Part shown: in pieces, positions 35,734-44,575 of the stretch
How the letters are laid out: each line of letters begins with the position of its first letter
How positions within the stretch are numbered: the stretch's first letter is position 1
Assembly (NCBI RefSeq): GCF_012641435.1
Contig: NZ_JABAIJ010000007.1
Coordinates: 1-64,000 of the forward strand
DNA from: Rhizobium sp. P38BS-XIX
GTDB lineage: Bacteria > Pseudomonadota > Alphaproteobacteria > Rhizobiales > Rhizobiaceae
Direction: 5' to 3'
Length of the DNA stretch: 64,000 nt
The notes under the pieces: generated by a model
Database searches by the model: none
What the model saw: the letters and a program-made list of their open reading frames with translations, nothing else
Told to the model about the DNA's origin: nothing
Translations under genes and position numbers: made by a program

Positions 35734-36914
35734 GGTTCTTCTCCTCCGGCAATCAGTCCGTTTTCACTCAAGAGGTCGCGCCACAGCGTCGGGCCGCCGA
35801 AGGCGCCCGATTTGGAGATGACCGTCGTGCCTTGCCAGGGGCCGCCGACGATCGTCGAGCGCGGCAGGCCGGGTGCCGCCTGGCCGGTGATGCTGAGGGC
35901 CGATACGTCCAGCGCCGAGCAGAGATTGCGCAGCGTCTCGCCGCCGGCGACGATCAATGTGCCCGGTGCCGGCAGCTCCCTGGCCATGGCGCCGAAACTC
36001 GCCGCGATCCGCCTTGCGGCATCGTCGCGCTCCAGCCCTTCCGGCAGGTCGAGGCTGACCATGGCGATGCCGCTTTGCTGGATCTGGTGATCGACGACAT
36101 CGGCATCGACGCCTTCCGCAAGCTTCAGCCAGTTAGGGCCGCAGGCTTGGAGTTGAGCCAGAGTGATGGGCTGATCCGAGCCGAACAGGCCGAGCACCGG
36201 CCTTTGTAGTTTGCGCGAGATCGGGACAGCCGGCGCTGGGTGGCGTTCTCCAGCGCTCTTTTGCACGCGGGGCAGATGATGCGTTGCCCGGTCGATATTG
36301 CGCGCCAGCGCGCGGGCGAGGCCGCCCGTGCCGCTCCAGAGGACTGGTCCCTCCAGCTCAGACGATACCCATGCGATGATCGCATCCAGATCGTCGTCCG
36401 TGTGCGCGTCGAAGACATGGATGCCGTCGGGAATATCGGCCGTTCCGGTGCTGTCGAGCGTCGTGTTGAAGGCCGGCAATCCCTCGGCGCTCAGATGGGC
36501 GACGAGATCGCCGCTGACATCGCGCCAGGCATCCTTGCCGGCATAAAGCACCTGCCGTCCGCCCCTTGTATGCCGCCCGTGATGCGGAAAGGCCGGCGCG
36601 AGGATGCAGTGCCGCCAGTGGCTGAGCCGGAAGCAGGCTGCGAGCTCCACCGCCCAGGGGCCGCGAAACAGGCTGTCCACCTTCTTGAAGGCGAGATCGG
36701 CACCCTCAAGCAAGGGCGCAATGCCGGCGACGATGGCTTCGGCTTCGATCGCCGTCTTCTCGCGGGTGCCACTATCGATCGCAAGGCAATCCGGCAGGCT
36801 CCTGGAAAGCGCGTCGCTGCGCTCCACGTCGATCGGCCCGTAGACACCGACGAATTCGACGGCGGTATCGAGCGCGCCGGTCAAGTCGTCGGCAATGAGG
36901 CGGAGGGTGGGCAT
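35730..36914 (-). CDS. four-carbon acid sugar kinase (DUF1537)
   Basis: The 394-aa protein has the DUF1537 start LRLIADDLTGALDTAVEF with DDLTGA at 9-14, and a C-terminal nucleotide-binding part with IVAGGETLRNLCSAL. The family phosphorylates threonate, erythronate or related acid sugars with ATP. Start 36914 (MPTLRL) is chosen over an upstream extension that carries no family sequence. The stop overlaps the start of the PdxA2 gene by 4 nt. The two enzymes together convert a four-carbon acid sugar to dihydroxyacetone phosphate (family knowledge); D-threonate is the most likely substrate. Confidence 0.87.
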   Translation of the reverse strand: MPTLRLIADDLTGALDTAVEFVGVYGPIDVERSDALSRSLPDCLAIDSGTREKTAIEAEAIVAGIAPLLEGADLAFKKVDSLFRGPWAVELAACFRLSHWRHCILAPAFPHHGRHTRGGRQVLYAGKDAWRDVSGDLVAHLSAEGLPAFNTTLDSTGTADIPDGIHVFDAHTDDDLDAIIAWVSSELEGPVLWSGTGGLARALARNIDRATHHLPRVQKSAGERHPAPAVPISRKLQRPVLGLFGSDQPITLAQLQACGPNWLKLAEGVDADVVDHQIQQSGIAMVSLDLPEGLERDDAARRIAASFGAMARELPAPGTLIVAGGETLRNLCSALDVSALSITGQAAPGLPRSTIVGGPWQGTTVISKSGAFGGPTLWRDLLSENGLIAGGEEP

Positions 36915-37156
36915 GAACTTAAGGAGCCTTCGCGGCCTTGCGGGGGTATGGAATGTGGATGAAAGCCAAGGCCTTGCGGCGGCTTGAGCGAAGCGCAATC
37001 TTCAGCCTTCCATGAAGGATGTCAACGGGTTGCTTTGTCACCGAGGCATTGATCGCGGCTGCGACGTCTGCCCGCGTTTACCCACTGGCGCATATGCGGA
37101 TATGCTTGTAAGTGAACGGCGCGGCGGATCGCTTCGGTCGCATCAAGGAGAGCAGG

Positions 37157-37504
37157 GTGAGCTACGATTTCCATGTGGGCCAGAAGGTCGTCTGCATCGA
37201 CGACAAATTCAAGCATGTCAGCATCGATCAGCTGATCCGCAAGGGCACGATCTACACCATCCGCTGGGTCGGCGAATACACGCATTATGTCGACGGCACT
37301 TTCATCGGCGTCAAGCTGGAGGAGATCCATCGCGGCAATGACGACGGGCCGGAAGGCTATGGCGCCGCCGACATGCCCTATCGCGCCAGCCGCTTCCGCC
37401 CGCTGGTGAAGGACAAGATCGCCACGCTGAGAAAACTGCTCGCGCCGACGCCGGATGCGCCTGTCGAGCCGAAGGTGAAGACGAAGAAAAAGGAAGAGGT
37501 CTGA
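37157..37504 (+). CDS. conserved hypothetical protein with GTG start
   Basis: The 115-aa protein begins at GTG 37157 (MSYDFHVGQKVVCIDDKF), with AAGGAG 6 nt upstream; the in-frame ATG fifteen codons earlier has no ribosome binding site. The first 80 residues look like a compact beta-rich domain (KHVSIDQLIRKGTIYTIRWV and so on). The C-terminus is a charged tail (KVKTKKKEEV). I do not recognise a function. The domain recalls small SH3-like phage or rhizobial proteins, but this is only an impression. Confidence 0.75.
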   Translation: MSYDFHVGQKVVCIDDKFKHVSIDQLIRKGTIYTIRWVGEYTHYVDGTFIGVKLEEIHRGNDDGPEGYGAADMPYRASRFRPLVKDKIATLRKLLAPTPDAPVEPKVKTKKKEEV

Positions 37505-37535
37505 CGGCAGGCGGCATCGAAACCTGCCGCCTTTC
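37505..37535 (+). terminator. hairpin terminator
   Basis: CGGCAGG (37505-37511) and CCTGCCG (37523-37529) form a 7-bp stem, followed by CCTTTCT. It begins directly at the stop of the hypothetical gene and separates it from the converging ligase gene. Confidence 0.65.
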
Positions 37536-37540
37536 TGGGA

Positions 37541-38605
37541 TCAGCCCTGCCGCGCCCGCGCCAACCCGTGTTCGATCAGCCGACTGATGAGGTCCGGATA
37601 GGAAATGCCCGAGGCATCCATGGCCTTCGGATACATGCTGATATTGGTGAAGCCGGGCATGGTGTTGATCTCGTTGATGACGACGCTCTGATCCGGCCGC
37701 ACAAAGAAATCGACGCGCGCCAGCCCCTCGCATCCGAGCGCCCGAAAACCCTCCGCCGCCATGCGCTTCAACACGTTTGCCGTCTCAGCCGGAATATCCG
37801 CCGGCACGGTGACGACGGCGCCGTTCTGGTCGAGATATTTCGCCTCGTAGGAATAGAAGCCGTGGGTTGCCGCCGTGGCGATCTCGCCCGGCACGGAGAC
37901 GAAGAGCGTTCCATCCGGCTGTTCCAGCACGGCATATTCGATCTCGCGGGCACGCACGAATTCTTCCACCAGCACCTTGCGGTCATGCCGGAAAGCTTCG
38001 GCAAGCGCTGTCTCGAAGGAGGCGGCATCCTGCACCTTGCTGACCCCGACCGACGAGCCCTGGCGGGTGGGTTTTACGAAGACGGGTGAGCCGAGCGTGG
38101 CCGCGATCTCATCGAAATCAGGCTTGTCGCCGCGCACAAGCGTCACGGAGCGAGCCACCGGCAGGCCGGCCTCGCGCAGCAGGCGCTTTGCCATGTCCTT
38201 GTCGATCGCATTGGCCGAGCCGAGAATGCCGCAGCCGACGAGGGGCAGGCCGACGATCTGGGCGAGACCCTGAATGGAGCCATCCTCGCCGTTCAGCCCA
38301 TGCAGCACCGGAAACAGCACATCCATCGCCGGCAGCGCGCGTGCGCTCGAGCCTTCCAGCGCCAGAAGCCGCCCCTTGCCGCCCGGCACGAGGCAGACTT
38401 CCGTGCCCTCATAGGCAATCGGCTCCGGCAGCACGCCACCCTTTTCCTCCACTAGCAGCCAGCGCCCGGCGCGATCGATCAGGATCGGCACGATCTCATA
38501 TCGCCCGCCATCGATCGCCCTCACGACATTGCGGGCCGACATGACGGAAACCTCATGCTCGCTGGACTGACCGCCAAACAGAACGGCGACGCGGAGTTTT
38601 GACAT
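37541..38605 (-). CDS. ddl: D-alanine--D-alanine ligase (DdlA-length form)
   Basis: The 354-aa ATP-grasp enzyme begins LRVAVLFGGQSSEHEVSVMS and carries HGLNGEDGSIQGL, the ATP-binding PVFVKPTRQGSSVGVSKV, and ARVDFFV with NEINTMPGFTNISMYPK at the active site. It joins two D-alanines for peptidoglycan in the cytoplasm. Its length matches the DdlA form; the division-cluster ddlB of about 306 aa would be a second copy elsewhere. Start 38605 (MSKLRV) has GGGAGAG upstream. It lies alone, next to an AT-rich islet. Confidence 0.93.
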   Translation of the reverse strand: MSKLRVAVLFGGQSSEHEVSVMSARNVVRAIDGGRYEIVPILIDRAGRWLLVEEKGGVLPEPIAYEGTEVCLVPGGKGRLLALEGSSARALPAMDVLFPVLHGLNGEDGSIQGLAQIVGLPLVGCGILGSANAIDKDMAKRLLREAGLPVARSVTLVRGDKPDFDEIAATLGSPVFVKPTRQGSSVGVSKVQDAASFETALAEAFRHDRKVLVEEFVRAREIEYAVLEQPDGTLFVSVPGEIATAATHGFYSYEAKYLDQNGAVVTVPADIPAETANVLKRMAAEGFRALGCEGLARVDFFVRPDQSVVINEINTMPGFTNISMYPKAMDASGISYPDLISRLIEHGLARARQG

Positions 38606-38880
38606 GAGGGCTGCTCTCCCGGGCAAGAAGGGTGTGATGGGAAAAGGGTTTAAACGGGGGATTGCAGCGGAATTGGGAAGGGGTGACCGCAGCGGCTTTT
38701 CGCGCTGAATAGAGCTTTAATATTGTATTTGATGTCTGGGTACGCACCCGACTTGGAGTCGCGCTGTTTGCAAGTTTCGTGGGAAAGTGACTGTTTGCAC
38801 TTTAGCGACATAACAACACTAACTGCGCCATTAAAGTTTCTGACAGAACATCAGGGCCGCGCAGTGTAAGTAATTTGTTA

Positions 38881-39909
38881 TCATTTCGATGATTTCAACG
38901 TCTCCGAAATAATGCCACCAACTTTTGGTCCACCTAAAAGTGCTGCTGAGATTGCGAACGCGCCTGTGACTGGTGCGCCGCATAGTCCGAGGAAGCCTGT
39001 TCCTACACCTATCAACGCCAAGCGCGAAGCGCTATCAGCAATCTCCCTGCTATTCTCGCGTAGCCATTTTGCAAAAGTCTCACGTAGATCTGTGATTATA
39101 GATGCCGGCTCGGAGAATTTTTCGTTTGGAGATGCTGTTATTTCCAGCGAACGCCGTATGCTTACGTCTAGACATTCAAGCCCATAAGCAATCTTCGATA
39201 AAAAATCCTGTTGATTGTGCCATAATTCCAAAGATATAGGATCATTCGGTTTTGCGGCATCGAGCCGAATTCGTTCGTCTTCAATTAATTTCGCCAAAGC
39301 TAAAGCCATATCGGCTATTTCAGTAGGCTGAGAATTCAATCGCGTCACAACATAGCCTGCCGTGATGGTAGTCTGTCTAGCCGTATTACTGGTAGACAAT
39401 ATCTCTATTGTATTGCGGACAAGTCTTCCATCACGATACTCATAACCTTGGAAAACGGGCTGCCTAGCTCCAGACCTTGAAATCGCCACTGAAGCAAATG
39501 TAGTAGTTTGATCTACGAGTACGCCGGTGAATAAACAACGATCGTCGATCATAGCGTGCTGAAAATTGGCCGATCCAAAATCAGCATTAGTGAAGTCTGT
39601 ATGTTGAAGGTTTGCGTGCTGAAAATCGGCGTTTCTAAAGCTGGCACCTGTGAAGTCGCTACTTATGATCGCGGAAGTCATTTTGCAGTTGTCAAAAACT
39701 GCATCTTTAGCTTTGACGCTGAATAGTTTTGCTTGAATTAAATTGCAATCTGTAAGGTTCGAGCCCCTTAAATCAGCGTTCTGAAAATTTGCGGAATGGA
39801 AATTTCGTCCACGCAAATCCAAGTAACTCAAATCTGATTCACTAAAGTCACAACCGGAGAGATCAACTTCACCGCGTTGCAGATTTTCCAGATCAGTTTT
39901 GTCCGCCAT
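38881..39909 (-). CDS. pentapeptide-repeat protein with C-terminal hydrophobic segment
   Basis: The 342-aa protein has tandem A(D/N)LXX-type pentapeptides from about residue 15 to 125 (SESDLSYLDLRGRNFHSANF, then NADFQHANLQHTDFTNADFG). A middle domain follows without a recognised family. A glycine-rich hydrophobic tail (LIGVGTGFLGLCGAPVTGAF, then AISAALLGGPKVGG) could enter a membrane. The start could instead be at 39987. Codon use and base composition are clearly more AT-rich than the neighbours, which suggests acquisition. It lies beside tRNA-Thr. Function unknown; pentapeptide proteins can bind DNA gyrase, but nothing here shows that. Confidence 0.8.
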   Translation of the reverse strand: MADKTDLENLQRGEVDLSGCDFSESDLSYLDLRGRNFHSANFQNADLRGSNLTDCNLIQAKLFSVKAKDAVFDNCKMTSAIISSDFTGASFRNADFQHANLQHTDFTNADFGSANFQHAMIDDRCLFTGVLVDQTTTFASVAISRSGARQPVFQGYEYRDGRLVRNTIEILSTSNTARQTTITAGYVVTRLNSQPTEIADMALALAKLIEDERIRLDAAKPNDPISLELWHNQQDFLSKIAYGLECLDVSIRRSLEITASPNEKFSEPASIITDLRETFAKWLRENSREIADSASRLALIGVGTGFLGLCGAPVTGAFAISAALLGGPKVGGIISETLKSSK

Positions 39910-40136
39910 GCAAACCCCAGAATCAACTGGGCCAAGTATAGCCGAAAGGCTACTAATCTTCACTAGTCTCTGGTAGATCGGACGCATCAAAGCTAAATTT
40001 TAGGCAATGGTACGAAAGGCTTCTCAAAACACCGGCGGAGTGTTTGTTCTTTTTATTTATACGTGTTTCGGGATGAAAGCTCTTTATCCGCGACGAGCTC
40101 CGGTGACGTGCACATATATATGAGGGTAAAGAAAAC

Positions 40137-40211
40137 TGGTGCTGCTAGAGAGATTTGAACTCTCGGCCTCTCCCTTACCAAGGGAGTGCTCTACCCCTGA
40201 GCTATAGCAGC
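40137..40211 (-). tRNA. tRNA-Thr (GGT)
   Basis: A 75-nt tRNA on the minus strand has acceptor arms GCTGCTA (40211 down to 40205) and TAGCAGC (40147 down to 40141). The anticodon stem CTCCC/GGGAG holds a TTGGTAA loop, so the anticodon is GGT for threonine codons ACC/ACU. Discriminator A is at 40140 and CCA is encoded at 40139-40137. The AT-rich islet lies on its 3' side. Confidence 0.97.
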
Positions 40212-40366
40212 ATTCCGTGGCGCGGTGTGGTGCGCCGTATTGGGCGAGGCGGCTATTGCCATAGGTCGGGGCCGAGTGCAAGTCGCAAATTGCAAGTTCT
40301 GTGAAAGATCGTTGGAAAAAATGTGTCGGTCTTTTGACAGGCGGTGTTTTCCGCTATGAGGAAGAC

Positions 40367-40639
40367 ATGGGTGCGGACAAGACGAAAATCGATGATGGGC
40401 AGGCTTTGCAGGGTGCTCCGAGCGCCAGCGAGGCGGGCGAGCCCATGGGCGGCAGGCAGATCACCGAGGCGGACAGGCGGCGGGAGCGCGCGGCGCAGAA
40501 GCTGCGCGAAAATCTCTCGCGCCGCAAGCAGCAGGTGCGCGCGCGGCGCGCCGGCCAGGCTGACGAGACCGATGGTTTGCCGGCGGCAAAGGCTGGGGAT
40601 GACGCGGATACCGCCGCAAAATTGGACGAATCGTCATGA
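40367..40639 (+). CDS. small basic/charged conserved hypothetical protein upstream of murA
   Basis: A 90-aa protein rich in Arg, Lys, Glu and Ala, with a charged middle section (ITEADRRRERAAQKLRENLS, then RRKQQVRARRAGQ) likely to be helical. The start at 40367 (MGADKTKI) has AGGAAG upstream. I do not recognise a domain. It lies directly ahead of murA on the same strand, 139 bp from the murA start, and may be co-transcribed with it. Confidence 0.65.
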   Translation: MGADKTKIDDGQALQGAPSASEAGEPMGGRQITEADRRRERAAQKLRENLSRRKQQVRARRAGQADETDGLPAAKAGDDADTAAKLDESS

Positions 40640-40778
40640 TTGATGTTGTTCATCATCAAACGAATTGAAGCCCAGAGCTATTTCGTCTAAAGAGCGCGCT
40701 TTCCCAACCGTGTGGTATTGGCGTGGGGATTTGGGACACGGAACTTCAGGAAAGGCGGGCCTTGCCCGTATTGCTTAC

Positions 40779-42071
40779 ATGGATCGTATCAGGATTGTCG
40801 GCGGCAACGAGCTTAACGGTATCATTCCGATCTCCGGCGCGAAGAATGCCGCACTGCCGCTGATGATCGCCTCGCTTCTGACCAGCGATACGCTGACGCT
40901 CGAAAATGTGCCGCATCTGGCCGATGTCGAGCTTCTGATGCGCATCCTCGGCAATCACGGCGTCGATGTCGCCGTCAACGGCCGGCGCGAGCGCCAGGAA
41001 GACGGCTATTCCCGCACGATCCATTTCACTTGCCGCACCATCGTCGACACCACAGCGCCTTACGAGCTGGTCGCCAAGATGCGCGCGAGCTTCTGGGTCA
41101 TCGGGCCGCTGCTCGCCCGTGAAGGCCAAGCGCGCGTGTCGCTGCCGGGCGGCTGCGCCATCGGCACGCGTCCGGTCGATCTGTTCATCGAAGGTCTCGA
41201 GGCGCTCGGCGCCACCATGGAAATCGACGCCGGCTATATCAACGCCACCGCGCCGAAGGGCGGCCTCATCGGCGCCCGCTATGTCTTCCCGAAGGTTTCC
41301 GTCGGCGCGACGCATGTGATGATGATGGCCGCCACGCTTGCCCGCGGCACGACCGTCATCGGCAATGCGGCCCGCGAGCCTGAAATCGTCGATCTCGCCA
41401 ATTGCCTGATCGCCATGGGCGCCAAGATTTCCGGCGCCGGCACCAGCACGATCACCATCGAGGGCGTCACCTCGCTGTCCGGCGCGCGCCATCGTGTGCT
41501 GCCCGACCGTATCGAGACCGGCACCTATGCCATGGCGGTCGCCATGGCCGGCGGCGACGTCACGCTCGAAAACACCGACATGGCGCTGCTCGACACGGCG
41601 CTCGAAAGCCTGCGCCGCGCCGGTGCCGATATTTCGGCCACGAGCAACGGCATCCGCGTCCAGCGCAACGGCGGCGGCATCAAGCCCGTCGACGTCGTCA
41701 CCGACCCGTTCCCCGGCTTCCCGACGGACCTGCAGGCGCAGTTCATGGCGCTGATGACCCGCTCCGGCGGCATCTCGCACATCACCGAGACGATTTTCGA
41801 AAACCGCTTCATGCACGTGCAGGAACTGGCCCGCCTCGGCGCGAAAATCTCGCTTTCCGGCCAGACCGCCCGCATCGAAGGCGTCGAGCGGCTGAAGGGC
41901 GCGCCCGTCATGGCGACGGACCTTCGCGCGTCCGTCTCGCTGGTCATCGCCGGCCTTGCCGCCGAAGGCGAAACGCTGGTGTCGCGCATCTATCACCTCG
42001 ATCGCGGCTTCGAGCGGCTGGAAGACAAGCTGACGCGCTGCGGCGCCATCGTCGAACGCATCAGCGACTGA
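40779..42071 (+). CDS. murA: UDP-N-acetylglucosamine 1-carboxyvinyltransferase
   Basis: The 430-aa enzyme begins MDRIRIVGGNELNGIIPISG with the KNAALPLM region. The active-site loop PGGCAIGTRPVDLF carries the cysteine that is the target of fosfomycin. It transfers enolpyruvate from PEP to UDP-GlcNAc, the first committed step of peptidoglycan synthesis. The inverted alpha/beta repeat layout and length are standard. Start 40779 is chosen because the family begins there; the open frame extends further upstream without family sequence. It heads the conserved housekeeping block. Confidence 0.96.
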   Translation: MDRIRIVGGNELNGIIPISGAKNAALPLMIASLLTSDTLTLENVPHLADVELLMRILGNHGVDVAVNGRRERQEDGYSRTIHFTCRTIVDTTAPYELVAKMRASFWVIGPLLAREGQARVSLPGGCAIGTRPVDLFIEGLEALGATMEIDAGYINATAPKGGLIGARYVFPKVSVGATHVMMMAATLARGTTVIGNAAREPEIVDLANCLIAMGAKISGAGTSTITIEGVTSLSGARHRVLPDRIETGTYAMAVAMAGGDVTLENTDMALLDTALESLRRAGADISATSNGIRVQRNGGGIKPVDVVTDPFPGFPTDLQAQFMALMTRSGGISHITETIFENRFMHVQELARLGAKISLSGQTARIEGVERLKGAPVMATDLRASVSLVIAGLAAEGETLVSRIYHLDRGFERLEDKLTRCGAIVERISD

Positions 42072-42116
42072 CGGATCGCGCTCTCGCGAAACGTCGCTCC
42101 GGTTTTATGCCCATCG

Positions 42117-42136
42117 CTGTCGCAAAAGCGCGACAG
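42117..42136. repeat. short palindromic hairpin after murA
   Basis: CTGTCGC (42117-42123) and GCGACAG (42130-42136) form a 7-bp stem with a 6-nt loop of AAAAGC. It is part of the intergenic stretch between murA and the DUF2948 gene. Confidence 0.6.
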
Positions 42137-42175
42137 AGTTTTGTGCGGCGTGCCCTAATTCAACGCGATGACGAC

Positions 42176-42201
42176 AAGAGAGCGGGCATGCCCGCTTTCT
42201 T
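42176..42201 (+). terminator. palindromic terminator-like hairpin after murA
   Basis: AGCGGGCATGCCCGCT (42181-42196) is a perfect 16-nt palindrome. The flanks AAGA and TCTT extend the pairing through one G:T wobble. A short T-rich stretch follows. It probably ends or attenuates the murA transcript. Confidence 0.65.
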
Positions 42202-42290
42202 CGGTTGCGTCTTTTGCGCTCGCATCCTATGTCCACAGAAGAGAAATGCCGGCGCGGCGTTTCGATTGTGCGATCGGGGATAAAGGACGA

Positions 42291-42734
42291 ATGGGCGAAC
42301 TCAGGCTAATGGCACTCGACAACGAAGATCTCGGCGTCATTTCCGCGCATATGCAGGATAGCGTCTTCAAGGTCGGCGACATGTCCTTTGCGCCGAAGCT
42401 GGAGCAGTTTTCGCTGGCGGCCAATCGCTTCGACTGGGAACAATCCGATCAACGCAAAAAGCCTTATGAGCGTCATCGCGCCGCGCTGGTGTTCAAGCGC
42501 GTGCAGGCGGTGCGCTCCAGCGGGATAAACCGCCGCAACCGCGACGACGTGCTGTCGATGCTTGCCATCCGCTTCGAGCAGAAGGGCGAGGGGCCGGACG
42601 GGACGATCGAGCTGACGCTGGCCGGCAACGCCACGATTGCGCTCGATGTCGAATGTATCGAGGTTCAGCTTGCCGATATCGGCGGCGCATGGGAAACCGC
42701 GCATAAGCCGCGACATCCCGATACGGGCGAATAA
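42291..42734 (+). CDS. DUF2948 family protein
   Basis: The 147-aa protein begins MGELRLMALDNEDLGVISAH and contains SVFKVGDMSFAPKLEQFSLA, typical of the rhizobial DUF2948 family. The function is unknown. AAAGGA lies just before the ATG at 42291. In many Rhizobiales this family sits between murA and hisD, as here, so it belongs to a conserved block rather than to accessory DNA. Confidence 0.88.
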   Translation: MGELRLMALDNEDLGVISAHMQDSVFKVGDMSFAPKLEQFSLAANRFDWEQSDQRKKPYERHRAALVFKRVQAVRSSGINRRNRDDVLSMLAIRFEQKGEGPDGTIELTLAGNATIALDVECIEVQLADIGGAWETAHKPRHPDTGE

Positions 42735-42794
42735 GCAGGCGATCGATGAATGCCGGCCGCTGAAGGCGGCCTCGATGGAAGAGGAATATCAGCG

Positions 42795-44093
42795 TTGGCT
42801 ATCTGGCTGGATCAGGCGTCGGAAGGGTTCGAGCAGCAGTTCGCCGCTTTCCTGACGACCAAGCGGGAAGTGTCCGAAGATGTGAATGCCGTCGTGCGCG
42901 GCATTATTGACGATGTGCGGGCGCGCGGTGACGGCGCCGTTGCGCATTATTCCCAGAAATTCGAAGGCATCGATTTCGCCACGACGCCGATGCGCGTCAG
43001 CGATGCCGAAATCGACGCGGCGATCGAGGCCGTTCCTGCCGAGGTGCTGGGCGCGCTGAAGGTGGCTGCGACCCGCATCGAATCGCATCATCGCCGGCAG
43101 TTGCCGAAGGACGATATCTATGAGGACGACCTCGGCGTCGGCCTCGGTTCGCGCTGGACGGCGATCGAAGCCGTTGGTCTCTATGTGCCTGGCGGGACGG
43201 CAAGCTATCCAAGTTCGGTGCTGATGAATGCGATCCCGGCCAAGGTCGCCGGCGTCGAGCGCATCGTCATCGCTGTGCCCACGATGAAGGGTGCGATCAA
43301 TCCGGCCGTACTGGCTGCCGCCCGCATGGCCGGCGTCGAGGAAATCTACCGCATCGGCGGCGCGCAGGCGATTGCGGCTCTTGCCTACGGCACGGAGACG
43401 ATCGCGCCGGTCTACAAGATCACCGGCCCCGGCAATGCCTATGTCGCGGCCGCCAAGCGCCATGTTTTCGGCACGGTCGGTATCGACATGATTGCCGGCC
43501 CTTCGGAAGTGCTTGTCATCGCCGACAAAAACAACGATCCGGACTGGCTCGCCGCCGATCTCCTGGCGCAGGCCGAGCATGACGAGGGTGCCCAGTCGAT
43601 CCTGATCACCGACGATGCCGAGTTCGGCAGGGACGTGGAAAGCGCCGTTGAGCGGCAGCTCAAGCGGCTCAGCCGATCGCAGACGGCCGCCGCCAGCTGG
43701 CGCGATTTTGGCGCCATCATTCTTGTTTCCGATCTCAAGCAGTCCATTCCGCTTGCCAACCGTATCGCGGCCGAGCATGTGGAGCTCGCGGTGGATGATC
43801 CGGACGCGTTGCTGGATGGCATCCGCAATGCCGGTGCCATCTTCGTCGGCCGTCATACGCCCGAGGTGATCGGCGACTATGTCGGCGGCTCGAACCATGT
43901 GTTGCCGACGGCGCGCTCGGCCCGCTTCTCATCTGGGCTGTCCGTGCTCGATTTCGTCAAGCGCACCTCGATCTTGCGACTTGGGCCGGAACAGCTTCGC
44001 GCTCTCGGGCCGGCGGCGATCGCGCTTGCCAATTCCGAGGGGCTGGATGCGCATGCGCGATCCGTCGCGATCCGCCTCAATCTCGAGGGGTAA
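42795..44093 (+). CDS. hisD: histidinol dehydrogenase
   Basis: The 432-aa enzyme shows IEAVGLYVPGGTASYPSSVL, KITGPGNAYVAAAKRHVFG and DMIAGPSEVLVIADK, plus the late ADHL-type region (here EHVELAVDD) with metal ligands. It oxidises histidinol to histidine in two NAD-dependent steps. The best start is TTG 42795 (MAIWLDQASEGFEQ), which fits the family N-terminus and has AGAGGA upstream; the frame extends further upstream without family sequence. The UPF0262 gene follows after 3 nt, so the two are coupled. Confidence 0.95.
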   Translation: MAIWLDQASEGFEQQFAAFLTTKREVSEDVNAVVRGIIDDVRARGDGAVAHYSQKFEGIDFATTPMRVSDAEIDAAIEAVPAEVLGALKVAATRIESHHRRQLPKDDIYEDDLGVGLGSRWTAIEAVGLYVPGGTASYPSSVLMNAIPAKVAGVERIVIAVPTMKGAINPAVLAAARMAGVEEIYRIGGAQAIAALAYGTETIAPVYKITGPGNAYVAAAKRHVFGTVGIDMIAGPSEVLVIADKNNDPDWLAADLLAQAEHDEGAQSILITDDAEFGRDVESAVERQLKRLSRSQTAAASWRDFGAIILVSDLKQSIPLANRIAAEHVELAVDDPDALLDGIRNAGAIFVGRHTPEVIGDYVGGSNHVLPTARSARFSSGLSVLDFVKRTSILRLGPEQLRALGPAAIALANSEGLDAHARSVAIRLNLEG

Positions 44094-44096
44094 GGC

Positions 44097-44570
44097 ATGG
44101 CTGAGGGCGTCTTCCGGCTGAGCGATGTGGTCCTGGACGACACGATCGGCCGTTCGACGCCGGATGTCGAGCATGAGCGCGCCGTCGCTATCTTCGATCT
44201 CATCGAGGAAAACAGCTTTGAGCCGGTCGGGCACAATGGTGGCCCCTATCTCCTCAACCTTTCGCTCGCGGACCAGAAGCTGGTCTTCGACATTCGCATC
44301 GAGGACGGCAGCGCCGTTGCCACGCATATTCTGTCGCTGACGCCGTTTCGCCGGATCGTGAAGGATTACTTCATGATCTGCGAAAGCTATTACGAGGCGA
44401 TCCGTTCGGCGACGCCAAGCCGGATCGAGGCGATCGACATGGGCCGGCGCGGAATTCACAATGAAGGTTCGCGGACGTTGATGGACCGGTTGAACGGCAA
44501 GATCAGCGTGGATTTCGACACGGCGCGCCGGCTCTTCACGCTGGTCTGCGTGCTCTACTGGCGCGGGTGA
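44097..44570 (+). CDS. UPF0262 family protein
   Basis: The 157-aa protein is of the alphaproteobacterial UPF0262 family, with VEHERAVAIFDLIEENSFEP and HILSLTPFRRIVKDYFMICE and an ending RRLFTLVCVLYWRG. The function is unknown. It lies 3 nt after hisD and its stop overlaps a possible GTG start of the next gene, so it is in a tight operon. The position next to hisD is typical of Rhizobiales. Confidence 0.9.
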   Translation: MAEGVFRLSDVVLDDTIGRSTPDVEHERAVAIFDLIEENSFEPVGHNGGPYLLNLSLADQKLVFDIRIEDGSAVATHILSLTPFRRIVKDYFMICESYYEAIRSATPSRIEAIDMGRRGIHNEGSRTLMDRLNGKISVDFDTARRLFTLVCVLYWRG

Positions 44571-44575
44571 CGGCC

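Noticed and set aside
38606..40136. Search for a duplicated tRNA-Thr 3' end as an attachment site
   Set aside because: No copy of the tRNA 3' sequence was seen at the far side of the AT-rich islet, and there is no integrase gene, so an integrated element is not supported directly.
40746..41996. 416-codon minus-strand frame opposite murA
   Set aside because: Antisense shadow; murA is certain.
42637..42855. Alternative upstream ATG and overlapping frame before hisD
   Set aside because: The ATG at about 42774 is out of frame with hisD. The family N-terminus begins at TTG 42795.
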